Below, piece by piece: positions 27,601 through 39,169 of a stretch of DNA of 64,000 nucleotides. The DNA comes from Tubulanus polymorphus (lineage: Eukaryota > Nemertea > Palaeonemertea > Tubulaniformes > Tubulanidae), in contig NC_134034.1 in the NCBI RefSeq assembly GCF_964204645.1, positions 4,680,072 through 4,744,071 of the forward strand, written 5' to 3'. Below the pieces are notes generated by a model. It had not been told where the DNA came from, made no database searches, and saw nothing but the letters and a program-made list of their open reading frames with translations. How positions within the stretch are numbered: position 1 is the stretch's first letter; each line of letters starts with the position of its first letter. A program made the position numbers and the translations under genes.

Positions 27601-30600
27601 GATTAACACGTTAGAATTCTTTTCATTATCTCGTTCTCTTTTGTTTCTTCTCTTTTAAATTTTAAGTATTCATCTAAATTACAACCATAAGCAACTGTAT
27701 GGATTCCATCATCTAATATATATCGTTTATCATCAAATGGGTTTAGACTTATCTTTTCAATTTCTTCAATAAACATTTCATGATCTTCAGATCTTAAACA
27801 TCTCATCTTATGTTTTCTAACTTCTTCATTGAATATACAATTGATGTAATCTTTGAAATGAATATTCTTTTCTACTACACTTTTGGTTATTCCTTTTAAC
27901 TTTTTAGCTTCATTTTCTTTAGTTTTATATGAATACATTTTAGATCTAATACCAATGAATTCAATCATTTCTTCACCACCTAATTCATCTTTGAATTTAC
28001 CGGGAACTTTTTTATTATCATTGCTAAACAATTCATGATCTTTAGGATAGTTACTAAAATCAAAATGATGTTTTAATGTTTTTAAATCATCAGTTATGTT
28101 ATCAGTTTTTATCTTTAATATGTAAGTATCTGTATCAAAATATAATATTTCTATATGTTTTTCTCCAAAAAGTGGTTGTAATACATTATAATAGAATTCA
28201 TACATTAGTAATTTTGATAATTCTAAAACTGAAGCGCCAACATAGATTGGTTTATTAAATTCCATTGATGTTCTTCTCATCTTAACTGCAGCTAAATTTT
28301 CATCAAATATTCTGTTACCAATGAACTTAGGATATGTTTGTAAATGTCTAATTCTTTTACCATTACTAACTAACTCAATATCATTTCTATTTCTAATATT
28401 TTCACAAGTCTTACCATAGAATGCATTATTCATTAACTTGAAGAAATCTTTCTCGAAATCAGTTTTAGCTTTAGTTCTCTGTTTGGTGTTAAAATCTATA
28501 TATTTTTCTATCTCTTAGATTGATTGAATGAAATATATCTATGTACTTTTTTTAGAACCATTCCTTGTTTTAGATAAAACTTTAACATTCTATAATGTAC
28601 TACATGATTATATTTATCTTCTTGAGTTACCATTAACTTTTCTGTATGAATATGATTTTCGGGTTTAATTCTTTTTTGATAATTTGATAATTCTTTATGA
28701 GTAACAGTTTTATGTTCGGGGCAGTAAGCTAGATTTCTAGATTTAAATTTAATATGTTCAGGATATTCTAAGTCAACAACAAAGAGGTAACCAGTATCTG
28801 AATCATCTGCAATATCTAGAATTCTTTTCTTCCAATCAAATTTATCATTATTTTCATTCTGTAAAACTTCACTTATTTCAAATACTGCATAAGGTTGTGG
28901 TTCCATCATTGCCCAACCATACAAATTATTTGCATCTATATATAATAACTTATATCCGGGGTTATCAATTACATCGAAATATCTATCACCTAATACACCT
29001 GAAACTCCTCCTCTTATAGATTTTTCAAATAATAATAATTGATCTATATTTGTTAACAAATCCATTTTTATATCTGTAAATTTTAATCCACAATCCCATG
29101 TTAATCCTGGTGATGAATAACAATGACAAGGATCAATGTTAAAATATTTTAGGTTTACATCTCTAAACCTTTCGAATATATCGGTTAATAATAATACATC
29201 TGATTTTAAATATAAATCAACTAATTGCCCATGATTTTCTATTTTGAAATGATTCCAAATATTCAATGTTCTATTATAGACTTCATCTTTAACATATTCA
29301 TTTTTTAATACATCATAGAATTGTTCTTTCAATAATTCAGTTATGTTAAAATCATTATGATTTTTATAGAAAGAATATGGAATTGCGCCTTTATATCTCA
29401 TTAATTGAAAATCATCATTATTTGGGTAATGTTGCTTTAATATTTTTAATTCATCATCAACTAATGATTTTGATAAGTTATCTAATGAACTATTTAAAAA
29501 TCTATATGAATCTATAAATCTTAAACACCCAAATTGGAATGATATATAATTCTCAGATGTTTTAGCTAACATTCTAAATTTATAAGTTGGTATTTTATCT
29601 TTTGATCTATTTGAATTTAATATTTCTATTTCATTATTGATTTCTTCTATTTTATGGCATAACTGTTTGTAATAAATGTGCATCATATCCTGATAGATTA
29701 TGAAATATAACTGGTACAAAGTTAATTTTCTTAGCTTGTAAGTTACAATTCTCATGCGCAGCGCCTCTAAACTTTCCATTCAAATGATCATGGTCTCTTA
29801 CTTTTTTATCTTTATAATTAAATATCTTTTCGCAATTATAACATTTACCTGCAAACACAAATTCTTCTTTATCTTTTTCTGTAATTATAATTTCTATATT
29901 TGTATTCAATAATTTACTAAATCTTATTTCATATTCAATTAATAAGTCACAAAAATGATTGATAACATTTTCATTTCTGTAATGATAATATTCACTTTCA
30001 ATTAGTTCTGGATAATCAGATTTAATATATAATCCAAAAGCTGCAGCTGATTGATGAATCTTTTTAATTGTATTTGTTATTGGTGGTTCATCTGAAAAAT
30101 CATTTTCATTAGAATTTAATTTCTTTCTTTTATAATATATTTCTTTTCTATCTTGATCAGTTAGTTCTTTATTTAATGATTCAAAATCTCCATATATTAC
30201 AAATGGTACTTTATTTTTGTAATCATATTTTTTGAATTCTAATATTTTATCCTTTTCATTTGGTAAAACTAATTTACAATAATCATGATTTTCACATAAT
30301 AGTTTATGATTTAATAATGCACTTTCATTACTGAATCTATGTAAACATTTTCTACATAGATATATTTTATTATCAAAATCATTTTCTGATTTAAAAAATA
30401 AATCAATTCTTTTAATCCACGTATAATGATTCTCATAATATAGTATATCTATAACATCATTTGAATCATAATCTTTTGATAGATATAAAGGTTCTAATGT
30501 ATAATGTTTTATGTTGTTACCTTTTGTATTTGGTAATTTGATTAAATCAAATACATTTATCTTTATATTATTATCTCTTTCTATTTTTGGGATGTTTTTA

Positions 30601-31532
30601 ATTATAACAGGATACTTATCTATCTTATAATTATTTTCAAATGGTTTATAATGAGTTAATCTAAAACTATGTTGTTTATAATCTTCAACTGGGTGTAAAC
30701 AACTTATTATAGCCCATAGAAAACATTTATCATCAAAATTCTGTACATTTATTACAGCATTAGTTTTAAATGGTAGTTTAATATAACTTGTTCCATTTAT
30801 ACTATCATCTTTATGATAAGATAAATTATTTTCATCTATTGGTTTCGATTTAGTTAACTTATTATATTTTGTGTTATAAACATGTAAAGTCATAAATATT
30901 ATTTCATCAAATATTAAACCAGATCCTTCAAAATATTTCTCTTCTATTTTAGTTTTTACTTCATTATAACATTTATCTAATTTATCATCTATATGTTGTT
31001 TTGAAATAATATGTTGTGAATGAGAATTTATATTATATATTGGTTTATCTTCAGATTTTATGAATTTAACTTTAGAAGATATACTTATTTTAGGATATTC
31101 AACATCAGTTATTATTTTTATTATTTCTTTCATATTTTCTAAATGATTTTTATTTTCTTCTAATGTTTTTCCTTTATGAAATTTAAACTCGATAGCTGCT
31201 GGACCAATATCACTTTTAAATGCTTCGGTTATCTCTATATCTTTTTTATTATCTAATGAATTAATATAATTTCTTACATCTTCCATGTATGGTCTTTTAT
31301 TGTTTAATTTATTTTTTATGCTTTTAATTGTCTTCTGTTTCTTATCGTTACCATTATCAAAATAATCTTCACCTAAAATATCATTATTCTTATTTCTAAT
31401 ATGACTTATAGATTTTAAATGTTCTTTATAATATCTTTTATCACTGAATGATTGATTACATGTATCACATTTGTATGTTTCTTTTTCATTCTTTAATTCT
31501 TCTAATTTAGTTTCTAATATATCATCTTTATA

Positions 31533-33511
31533 GAACGATGACCACACTCAAACGTGGTGAACGGATAATAAGATAAAATCCCACTATTTACAGATTAAAA
31601 GAATTTAAAAACAAGAATTTATTTATTAAATCTAAAATATTTAAAAGACACGACGTTTCGATCTCACCCTAGAGATCATCGTCAATGTGAGAAATAGACT
31701 TAAAACAGGGGTATATATACAGAGGAGGACAGGTTAATTGAGTAAATTGGTGAGTGAGTAAATAATTAGTGTTTGGCGAGGCATGAAGTAATATACTTAG
31801 AAAGAAGGAAATTATGCGGAGAAAAGCCATTATTTAAATTGGTACTAATATCTGAGTGACGAGTAATTAGGGCAGACTCAACTATGTGGCGTTTAGTGTA
31901 ATTGCTGGAAGTATAAATAATTTCGGCTTTATCAAAATTAAAACGATGACCAGTGTTCCAAACGTGATTGGCTACGCCACTAGCCGGTTTTTGATTTATT
32001 ATATCCTTTTTGTGTTCCGAAATTCGAGTTTTTAAATCACGACCAGTTTCTCCAAAGTAAATTTTATCACAGCCAAAACAAGGAATTTTGTAAACTCCGC
32101 AGTCCAAAGGTTTAGATTGATTGTTTTTAACCAAAGTCTTACTAATTTTGTTTTCATACGTGAAAATGATTTGTTTATCCAATAAAGGGAGAGAGTGACG
32201 AAACTTTTCCAAAACAGGTACATACGGAACTACAATGAACTCTGAAATATGTTTTTTATTTTCTGGAGGTTTAGAATTGAAGAAAGTACGTTTAGCCTTA
32301 GAAATAGCAATTTTCAAAATGTGATCAGGGTAAGCCAATTTTCTAAGAGAGTTGGATATATGGTCAAATTCAGCCGAAAGGAAGGTTTCATCGCAGATCT
32401 GCAGTGCACGGAGAAAGAGGCCTTGAGCGAGACCGATTTTGATTGATTTGGCAGTAAACGAAAAGAAGTGAAGGTATGCCTCGGCGTTGATAGGTTTACG
32501 GTAGACTGAGAAAATCAAATGAGAAAATTTGTTGTGAATTAGAACATCTAAAAACGGAATTTGGTCATTTTGTTCCCATTCAAAAGTGAAATTCAAAGAT
32601 GGATATTGGGAGTTGATGAAGTCGATAAAAGAGGTGAGATCAAAATTATCAGAAACTAAGCTCAGAATGTCATCAACATATCTAATCCAAAAGTTAGGTT
32701 TAGAGCCAGCGTACTTAGGGAGAATTTCGGATTCAAAGTGTTCAAGGAAAAGATTAGCCAAAATCGGGGATAATGGGTTACCCATAGCGAAACCGAAAAT
32801 TTGTTCATAGAATTTGTCTTGGAATTGGAAATATAAATTGGTAGTACAGAGTTCCAAAAGTTCAAGTAAACATTCTACAGGAATTGGGAGATCAAGATTG
32901 GAGTCCGGGAGTTTTCTTCTTAAGAAATTGAGAGTTGGTTCCAATGGTATATTAGTGAACAAGGAAACAGCGTCGAAAGATATAAATTTTTGTCCATTAG
33001 GTTTGAGATTTTTGAGTTTGTCTAAAAGATCCATATTGTGACGAATGTGAGAATCAGAAAAAGTACCCAAAGCCGGGGAGAGTACTTTAGCCAGATATTT
33101 GGAGAGCCGATATGATGGAGAATTGATAGAAATGATCGGTCTTAACGGTGAATTGGGTTTATGAATTTTTGGAAGACCATAAGCATAAGGAAGATTTGGA
33201 AGTCGAGAGTTTTCTTGGAGATGTTTTTTAAACCTAAATTAAAAGCTGATTGCATCTTTTTCAAAGGGTTGTTTTTGATGGATTTGTAGAAATTGGAATC
33301 GCCAAACACTAATTATTTACTCACTCACCAATTTACTCAATTAACCTGTCCTCCTCTGTATATATACCCCTGTTTTAAGTCTATTTCTCACACCTGACGA
33401 TGATCTCTAGTGTGAGATCGAAACGTCGTGTCTTTTAAATATTTTAGATTTAATAAATAAATTCTTGTTTTTAAATTCTTTTAATCTGTAAATAGTGGGA
33501 TTTTATCTTAT
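31533..33511 (-). mobile_element. Penelope-like element 2 inserted in polB (unit B)
   Basis: A 1,979-bp insertion interrupts polB after codon ~37. The target duplication TATCATCTTTATA lies at 31520-31532 and 33512-33524. About 200 bases at each end are inverted copies (31560-31775 and 33300-33511), including ACACGACGTTTCGATCTC and its complement. The coding strand is -. The internal ORF has a reverse transcriptase and a GIY-YIG domain. Sequence similarity to Penelope element 1 is low, so it is a different family. Confidence 0.9.
31766..33070 (-). CDS. Reverse transcriptase with GIY-YIG endonuclease of Penelope element 2
   Basis: The open frame from the first Met has 434 codons. Reading without a Met continues upstream to about 33235, adding the early reverse transcriptase motif RPIISINSPSYRLSKYL. 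Catalytic YVDD lies in WIRYVDDILSLV (about residue 130). The C-terminal GIY-YIG nuclease is seen as CGVYKIPCFGCDKIYFGETG, then RISEH. The N-terminal region of full-length elements is absent, so this is a 5'-truncated insertion whose remaining frame is intact. Confidence 0.86.
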   Translation of the reverse strand: MGTFSDSHIRHNMDLLDKLKNLKPNGQKFISFDAVSLFTNIPLEPTLNFLRRKLPDSNLDLPIPVECLLELLELCTTNLYFQFQDKFYEQIFGFAMGNPLSPILANLFLEHFESEILPKYAGSKPNFWIRYVDDILSLVSDNFDLTSFIDFINSQYPSLNFTFEWEQNDQIPFLDVLIHNKFSHLIFSVYRKPINAEAYLHFFSFTAKSIKIGLAQGLFLRALQICDETFLSAEFDHISNSLRKLAYPDHILKIAISKAKRTFFNSKPPENKKHISEFIVVPYVPVLEKFRHSLPLLDKQIIFTYENKISKTLVKNNQSKPLDCGVYKIPCFGCDKIYFGETGRDLKTRISEHKKDIINQKPASGVANHVWNTGHRFNFDKAEIIYTSSNYTKRHIVESALITRHSDISTNLNNGFSPHNFLLSKYITSCLAKH

Positions 33512-33635
33512 TATCATCTTTATATTCTAGTTTCAATTTATTCTCTTAATGTGTTTTAGTTTTATTGTGTCTTGCTTTTTGGGATTTATCTATATTGGTA
33601 TTACATGTTGGACAGTAGTACTTATTTGCTTCCAT

Positions 33636-33887
33636 TTTAATACTAAAATTTTTAATATAATATTATAAAAAAAAACAATAACTTCAACTAGCTAGTGAAT
33701 TCTATTTTATTTTTAATATTTTCTTTTCAAAAAGAGAATACTTCATATTTTGAATAGATTCAAATAGAAATTCTTTAAATTCAAATAGCTAGTACCAGTA
33801 GTCAATACTAGAATTCTTTAACTTTAACTATCTAGTATCATTTTATAATACTTATAATATTTTTCTTATTAAATTTCTCTAATATAA
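33636..33887. other. Junction of units B and C: polB upstream joined directly to the p202 promoter
   Basis: From 33636 to about 33660 the sequence is the polB upstream motif. From about 33670 it matches the p202 upstream spacer of B (16890) and D (51580), with CAACTAGCTAGTGAATTC and TTTCTCTAATATAAATG. The palindrome, zinc-finger ORF, promoter-like region, minisatellite and HNH gene expected between them are missing, so about 2.5 kb was lost here. Confidence 0.75.
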
Positions 33888-34489
33888 ATGTCAAAGAAAT
33901 CGAGTAAGAATAGTATTGATATTGAAAAAACATTAGATGATTTGGGTATTAGTGATAATAAAGATACAGTTGTTTCTAATTCTATTCAAGTTAATAACAA
34001 TATTGATTATGAATACTACTTATATTGTAAGCATCATCTTGAATTATTAATTGCTGGCGGGAAATCTAAGGATTTCTTGGGAAAAATAATAACTTTTCAA
34101 GAATTAGATGCTATGAAACCAGATAAAGTAATAAAATATTTTAAGATTTATGAAGAAGCTAGATTAGCTAGAATAAATGATTCTATTTCAGATGGTATTG
34201 TCAAATGTTATTCAAGTTATGTAACCAGTTAATACCAATTGATGATGAAAATAAATTATGTAGTGATTTGAAAAATGACTACTTAGTTATGACTGAATTA
34301 CAAAAATGGGTTGGTTATGCTTCATTTCAATTAGGATCGGTTATGACGTTAATTTCTACTGGCGTCATAACATTTTCGAACATCAAACCTATGGAATATA
34401 AATCAGGTAAGAATGAAACGGATGTACTACAACCAAACGGTGAAACAGAAAATGAATCAGAACAAAAATTAACTAAAATAAATGAGTGA
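33888..34489 (+). pseudogene. p202 homologue with one frameshift (unit C)
   Basis: The start and first ~108 codons match unit B. One T is missing near 34212, which shifts the frame; the remaining ~94 codons are open to 34489. The stop overlaps the next start by 8 bases as in the other units. Confidence 0.85.
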
Positions 34490-34850
34490 TGGAGTTAAGA
34501 AAAAGGTTAGATCCGAGAAACAAATTAAATGGGCAAGAGAATTAGGTAATAGATCTTCAGAATTAAAAAAAGCCAAAAAAAAGAAATTAACTGATATAAA
34601 TGAATCACAGACTTTATCTGATATTAATTCAAATAATAATCCATCTGATACTTCTAATAGTGGAAGAAATAATTACTTATATATTACAATTCGGTTAATC
34701 ACAATTATTATATTCTCTGGTGTAATGTATAAATCAAAATTCAAATCTGATGATAAAGATGATTCCAATGATGATAAACCTATCATACCAGAAAATAAGT
34801 CAAATCATAAAGCCATTGAAACTAACTCTAAATTATTATTAATGGATTAA
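34482..34850 (+). CDS. p122, basic single-pass membrane protein (unit C)
   Basis: This 122-aa form of p132 is intact. It has the same basic N-terminus and membrane segment (about residues 60-80). It lacks the NRKLSYPCTDS insertion shared by B and D, so the tail is shorter. Confidence 0.72.
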   Translation: MSDGVKKKVRSEKQIKWARELGNRSSELKKAKKKKLTDINESQTLSDINSNNNPSDTSNSGRNNYLYITIRLITIIIFSGVMYKSKFKSDDKDDSNDDKPIIPENKSNHKAIETNSKLLLMD

Positions 34851-34856
34851 AATAAG

Positions 34857-35991
34857 ATGAAAAAAGAAAAAATATTTAAGAGATTTATATTATAACCCAG
34901 AAAGTGAAGTATCATATTCTAGCGTTTCAGAATTATGGAATAAAATTAAATCTGATAAAGAAAATGGTAATATAAAATATGGTGAATTAAAATCATGGTT
35001 ACAAAATCAACCAACATATCAAATCCACAAGAAAATGGATAAAACTTATTTAACAAGAAAAGTTATGGTTTCATATATCGATCAACAATGGCAAGCAGAT
35101 TTAATTGACATGAAGAACTTAGAGGAATACAACACAAGATATTTCTGGATACTGAAGAACTTAGAGGAATACAACACAAGATATTTCTGGATACTGAATG
35201 TTATAGACATATTCAGTTGATACACATGGTCAATTCCAATCAAAAATAAAACTGGTATAGAAGTAACAAATGCTTTTAAATCAATATTTAAAGAAGCTAT
35301 TCCAGATAAGATACAATTCGATGAAGGTAAGGAATTTTATAACAAACATTTCAAAAAACTTTTATCTGATAACGATGTAGATTATTTTTCAACACACTCA
35401 GATAAAAAAGCATCTTTTATAGAAAGATTTAATAAAACATTGAAATCTAGAATGTGGAAATATTTTACTACTAATGAAACATATAAATATATCGATGTAT
35501 TAGATGATTTAGTGAAAGGTTATAATAATTCTAAACATAGTTCTATAAATATGAAACCTATACAAGCTAGAAAAGAAGATAATTCGGAAGTAGTTTGGAA
35601 TAATTTATATGGTGCGTTTGTTACACATGATTTCGGAGAACCTAAATTTAAAATAGGACAACACGTTAGAATATCTAAATATAGAAAAACATTTTATAAA
35701 GGTTATACCCCAAATTTTACTGAAGAAATATTTAAAATTAAAAAGATGATATAAACTAAACCATTTGTTTATAAATTAGAAGATCTAAAAGATGAGGAAA
35801 TATTAGGTTATTTCTATGAACAAGAATTATCACTTGTACCAAACCCAGATGAAATAGAATACAAAATAGAAAAAGTATTAAAAACAAAAACTTTTAAAGG
35901 AAAAAAGTATTCTTTAGTGAAATATAAAGGATATGATGATAAATTTAATGAATGGATTTTATCTAGTAAAATTAAAAGAATAAATGAATAA
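34857..35991 (+). pseudogene. Integrase, multiply broken (unit C)
   Basis: An extra base within the first eight codons shifts the frame. A 42-bp in-frame tandem duplication lies at 35112-35153 and 35154-35195, next to the first catalytic Asp. TGA replaces an Arg codon near 35218, and TAA occurs near 35753. The catalytic and chromodomain sequences are otherwise recognisable. Confidence 0.9.
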
Positions 35992-36595
35992 AGATTTATT
36001 TATATTTGAACCGCATAATATGTTAGTTACTGGAGTAACAAACTGTGGTAAAACACATTTCATATTAGATTTGTTAGAAACTATTTATAAGAATCATTTT
36101 GATAATATGATATTATTCTGTCCTACTTATGAAATGAATAAAACATATAATAGAGATATAGTTAAGATAAAAAAGTTTATTATATTAGATCCTAAAACAG
36201 TTAAAGAAAATTTAGATAATTGTATAAATATAGCAATTGATACTTATAAAGGATCAAATACATTATTCATTATAGATGATTGTGCAAATTTACATGATTC
36301 AAAAGTGAGAGAAAGTGAGTTATGTTATCTAGCTTTCTCTGGGAGACATTTCGGGATAACAACATGGGTTTTAAATCAAAAATATAATTCAATTGTTGAA
36401 GACTTTAGGGAGAATATAAGATTTCTAGTTTTATTCTACAATAAAGATAGAAAATCTATGCAACAATCATTGGAAGAAAATCAAATAATACCTACTGAAT
36501 TACATGATGAATATATGAATAAATTAAAGAATAATAAAGGTTCAAAATTATTACTGAGGCTTCAATTTCCATATGAATATAAATTTATAAAATAA
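35984..36595 (+). CDS. FtsK/A32-like packaging ATPase (unit C)
   Basis: This 203-aa protein is intact, with Walker A GVTNCGKT, Walker B TLFIIDDC and SGRHFGITTW all present. It stays open even though the integrase just upstream is badly damaged. Confidence 0.9.
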   Translation: MNKDLFIFEPHNMLVTGVTNCGKTHFILDLLETIYKNHFDNMILFCPTYEMNKTYNRDIVKIKKFIILDPKTVKENLDNCINIAIDTYKGSNTLFIIDDCANLHDSKVRESELCYLAFSGRHFGITTWVLNQKYNSIVEDFRENIRFLVLFYNKDRKSMQQSLEENQIIPTELHDEYMNKLKNNKGSKLLLRLQFPYEYKFIK

Positions 36596-36978
36596 CTATT
36601 TATATATCTATCTATCTAATACGTATTAAATACGTATTAGATACGTATTAAATACATTAATACTTAAAACCCCCTTTTTAAAATAAATATTATTCATACA
36701 ATTTTCAACCAATTTATTTTTATTTTTTCAACTAATATATGAATAAGTTTGAAAATAATAAAGGTTATTTATTATTACTGAGGTTTCAATATAAATTGAA
36801 AAAAAAGTATAATTTAAGGTATTTTCAAATAATATGTATTAGATATGTATTAGATATGTATTAGATACGTATTAGATACCTTAAATACCTTAAATACTTA
36901 AAAACCCTTTTTTTATTTACTATTATTTTATACAATTTTCAACCAATATTATTATTTGTGTTAAATATAATTAATATT
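36596..36978. repeat. Convergence gap of unit C with duplicated ATPase 3' end and TACGTATTAAA minisatellite
   Basis: ACGTATTAGAT/ACGTATTAAAT units lie at about 36620-36655 and again at about 36830-36890. Each array is followed by TTAAAACCC and ATACAATTTTCAACC. Between them, about 36750-36800 repeats the last ~45 bases of the ATPase gene in diverged form. The gap is thus a partial tandem duplication of the ATPase end plus the repeat. Confidence 0.7.
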
Positions 36979-37869
36979 TTAATCACTTTCACTCTCATAC
37001 CCCATCAATTTTTTCAAATTCTCTACCGAATTTTCTTCTTCAAATTCTTTATTATTTTTATACTTATTCTTCACCCTTTTTACCGCATCATCAATAGTTG
37101 TTTCATTGTTATGCTTATTCATCCAATCAAATTTATCATTATTTTCTACTTTATGTTTCATAGAATCTTTAATATCAATATGCTTATCTGTAACTATATT
37201 TTCATTGTCATCTTTCTTAGTGTTTGACTTCAACATTTCATTTACAATGTTTGATCCTAATATTTCTTTAGCAGCAGATAAATCTAATTTATCATTACTA
37301 CGTTCCTTAGATAAAAATTCACCTAATGAATCTTTATATAAATCTTTACCATCTACTTTTTTATTTGAAACAAACTTTGTAACATAATTAAATGGGTGTT
37401 CTATAAATTCTCTTATACCAACACGACCTATTACATTAATAATATGTGAATTTGGATTCATATGATTATTCCATTTTGATGGAGCGTTTGAAAATTCACC
37501 TTTACAATAATCGCAATGATTTCTATTTTCACTAATATTTAATATTATTTCATTATTAGATGTAGAAGGTATTACATTATTAGATGTAGAAGGTATTACT
37601 TTATTAGATGTAGAAGGTATTACATTATTAGATGTAGAAGGTATTGCATTATTAGATGTAGAAGGTATTACATTATTATCAATTACATTACTTAAATTAT
37701 CAACAACACCACTTTTATTATTATCGATTTCTATTAGTTTAGTTTTATAAATTTTGAAAATAGGATCAAATATCAAAGCTATATTACAAGGTATTACATA
37801 ATATAAACCATCATTATTTTCATGTGTATCGATGTATGGAATATGTTTATATACTTTACCTCCTTCCAT
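36979..37869 (-). CDS. p296, C2H2 zinc-finger protein with VIPSTSNN repeats (unit C)
   Basis: This 296-aa protein is intact. The N-terminal domain is about 1-65 and similar in B. About five tandem copies of an 8-9-residue VIPSTSNN unit (about 66-105) follow. One C2H2-type finger (CDYCKGEFSNAPSKWNNH, about 118-140) comes next. The acidic, Asn/Lys-rich C-terminus contains KHKVENNDKFDWMNKHN. It is the - strand gene nearest to the ATPase. Unit D carries a different protein in this place that shares only a trace of the repeat. Role unknown; nucleic acid or protein binding by the finger is likely. Confidence 0.77.
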   Translation of the reverse strand: MEGGKVYKHIPYIDTHENNDGLYYVIPCNIALIFDPIFKIYKTKLIEIDNNKSGVVDNLSNVIDNNVIPSTSNNAIPSTSNNVIPSTSNKVIPSTSNNVIPSTSNNEIILNISENRNHCDYCKGEFSNAPSKWNNHMNPNSHIINVIGRVGIREFIEHPFNYVTKFVSNKKVDGKDLYKDSLGEFLSKERSNDKLDLSAAKEILGSNIVNEMLKSNTKKDDNENIVTDKHIDIKDSMKHKVENNDKFDWMNKHNNETTIDDAVKRVKNKYKNNKEFEEENSVENLKKLMGYESESD

Positions 37870-37901
37870 TTATTATATAAATTTTTATTAAAGTTAAAAT
37901 T

Positions 37902-39149
37902 TTAATACATAACACTATTTAATTGAGAATTTACAATATTTAATTGTGCGTCAGATATAATATAAATATGCATTTTGAAATTTAGGCTTCCTTTTTTCTT
38001 TGTAATGAATAATTGTATTCCATCTTTAGTGTTTTGTAGTTTTTTTCCAGAACCATGTAATGAATTATCCTCTGTTGTTCTAAAATCTAACCATAATGCA
38101 TATTTATTACCGGTATAATAATCAATTTGATTAATATTACAATTTTCAGATGATTTTACTATTTCATTCATAAAATGTTTTCCAATTTCTGGCCATTGAT
38201 CAATCATTCTCATTCCTTGACAAAATATTTTATTTGCTATTCCTTCGATAGTTATTTCTACTTTTGTTATTTCAGGATTATAATAATTATCAACATTTAT
38301 TGCACCATTAGTATATGTTGCAATGGTAAAAAATATTAATATACCTTTAATAGATCTTCTTGGGAAGTTAATATTCTCATTAATTATTTCATCATTTGCA
38401 TTAATAGTTACAGTTTTAAATTTATCAATATAATCATATAATAATGAAAATCCTTGATTGTATTTAGTTTGAATTACACTTGAAATATTTTCATCAGTTA
38501 CTGTATCATATTCTAAACATATATTCGATAATTTATAACCCATATCTTTAACAACGCTAGATATTACAATTTCATTAACAGGAGCAAATGTTATTTCGAA
38601 TATAACATCTTCTTGAATTGCGTATTTATATAAAGGCGCATTATTATTTATCAATTCAAAGTCTAATGGAATTTTATATTTGCTTCCATAAATCTTTTTT
38701 ATCAAATTATCTGCGGTGCGAGTTACTATTGCGTCATTAGCTCCTGATCTTAATTTATTCTGGTTTTCTGATTGGATGCCTTGAAATATCATATTATTTC
38801 TATTTTCTTTAGTTAACCATAAATCTTTATAATGCATAAATAAATTATAATCATCTAATGAGAAAACTGTTTCTGGACCAATCTTTATTGTTAATTTTTT
38901 AATCAAATATCTTCCAACATTATCAACAACATAATTATTATTATTACCGATTACTTTTATATCGGCTGATAAATAAATACTATTTGGAACATAAAAAGTA
39001 TTTTGTGTTAATCGAGGAATTCTAACATATAAAGTTTCATCGGGATTAATATTAGAAGGGTTATGAGTAATTATATGATGTGATCTTTCTGCTTTAATAG
39101 CATTAGATATTCTATGATTCTTAGAAGGATTGATATAACTCCCACTCAT
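37902..39149 (-). CDS. Candidate major capsid protein (unit C)
   Basis: This 415-aa protein is intact and the most strongly conserved of the putative virion proteins. The N-terminus has NKSH-like polar residues, then DETLYVRIPRLTQNTFYVP and NVGRYLIKKLTIKIG. Further on come MHYKDLWLTKENRNNMIFQG, IPLDFELINNNAPLYKYAIQ and NFPRRSIKGILIFF. Many alternating beta-type segments over ~400 residues, near equal spacing of two such halves, and abundance of this family beside Polinton-like genes fit a double jelly-roll capsid protein. I infer the function; the sequence alone does not prove it. The start has the T-run plus TAAATAAATG motif. Confidence 0.65.
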   Translation of the reverse strand: MSGSYINPSKNHRISNAIKAERSHHIITHNPSNINPDETLYVRIPRLTQNTFYVPNSIYLSADIKVIGNNNNYVVDNVGRYLIKKLTIKIGPETVFSLDDYNLFMHYKDLWLTKENRNNMIFQGIQSENQNKLRSGANDAIVTRTADNLIKKIYGSKYKIPLDFELINNNAPLYKYAIQEDVIFEITFAPVNEIVISSVVKDMGYKLSNICLEYDTVTDENISSVIQTKYNQGFSLLYDYIDKFKTVTINANDEIINENINFPRRSIKGILIFFTIATYTNGAINVDNYYNPEITKVEITIEGIANKIFCQGMRMIDQWPEIGKHFMNEIVKSSENCNINQIDYYTGNKYALWLDFRTTEDNSLHGSGKKLQNTKDGIQLFITKKKGSLNFKMHIYIISDAQLNIVNSQLNSVMY

Positions 39150-39169
39150 TTATTTAACAAAAAAATTAA

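Larger units (their letters stand above)
27603..33635 (-). pseudogene. polB: Protein-primed family B DNA polymerase, interrupted by a Penelope-like element (unit B)
   Basis: The start is at 33633-33635 and the stop at 27603; without the insertion at 31533-33511 this is about 1,340 codons. Domain order: two C2H2 fingers at the N-terminus; NFDDKCFLWAIISCLHP; a further finger (CRKCLHRF...H); a Cys/His cluster (CYNCEK, VRDHDHLNGKFRG); ExoI YGDFES (about 30180); ExoII GYDAH (about 29685); ExoIII YLKSDVLLL (about 29195); motif A DANNLYGWAM (about 28925); motif B NNAFYGKTCEN (about 28425); motif C (about 28130), here YFDTDT where the other copies have TDS. Besides the insertion, a 2-base loss near 29668 and a 1-base loss near 28507 break the frame. 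The N-terminal codons lie at 33525-33635. Confidence 0.92.

Noticed and set aside
29652-29779. Separate gene starting MESLEALRMRIV in unit B
   Set aside because: It is the out-of-frame start of the second polB fragment created by a 2-base deletion, not an independent gene.
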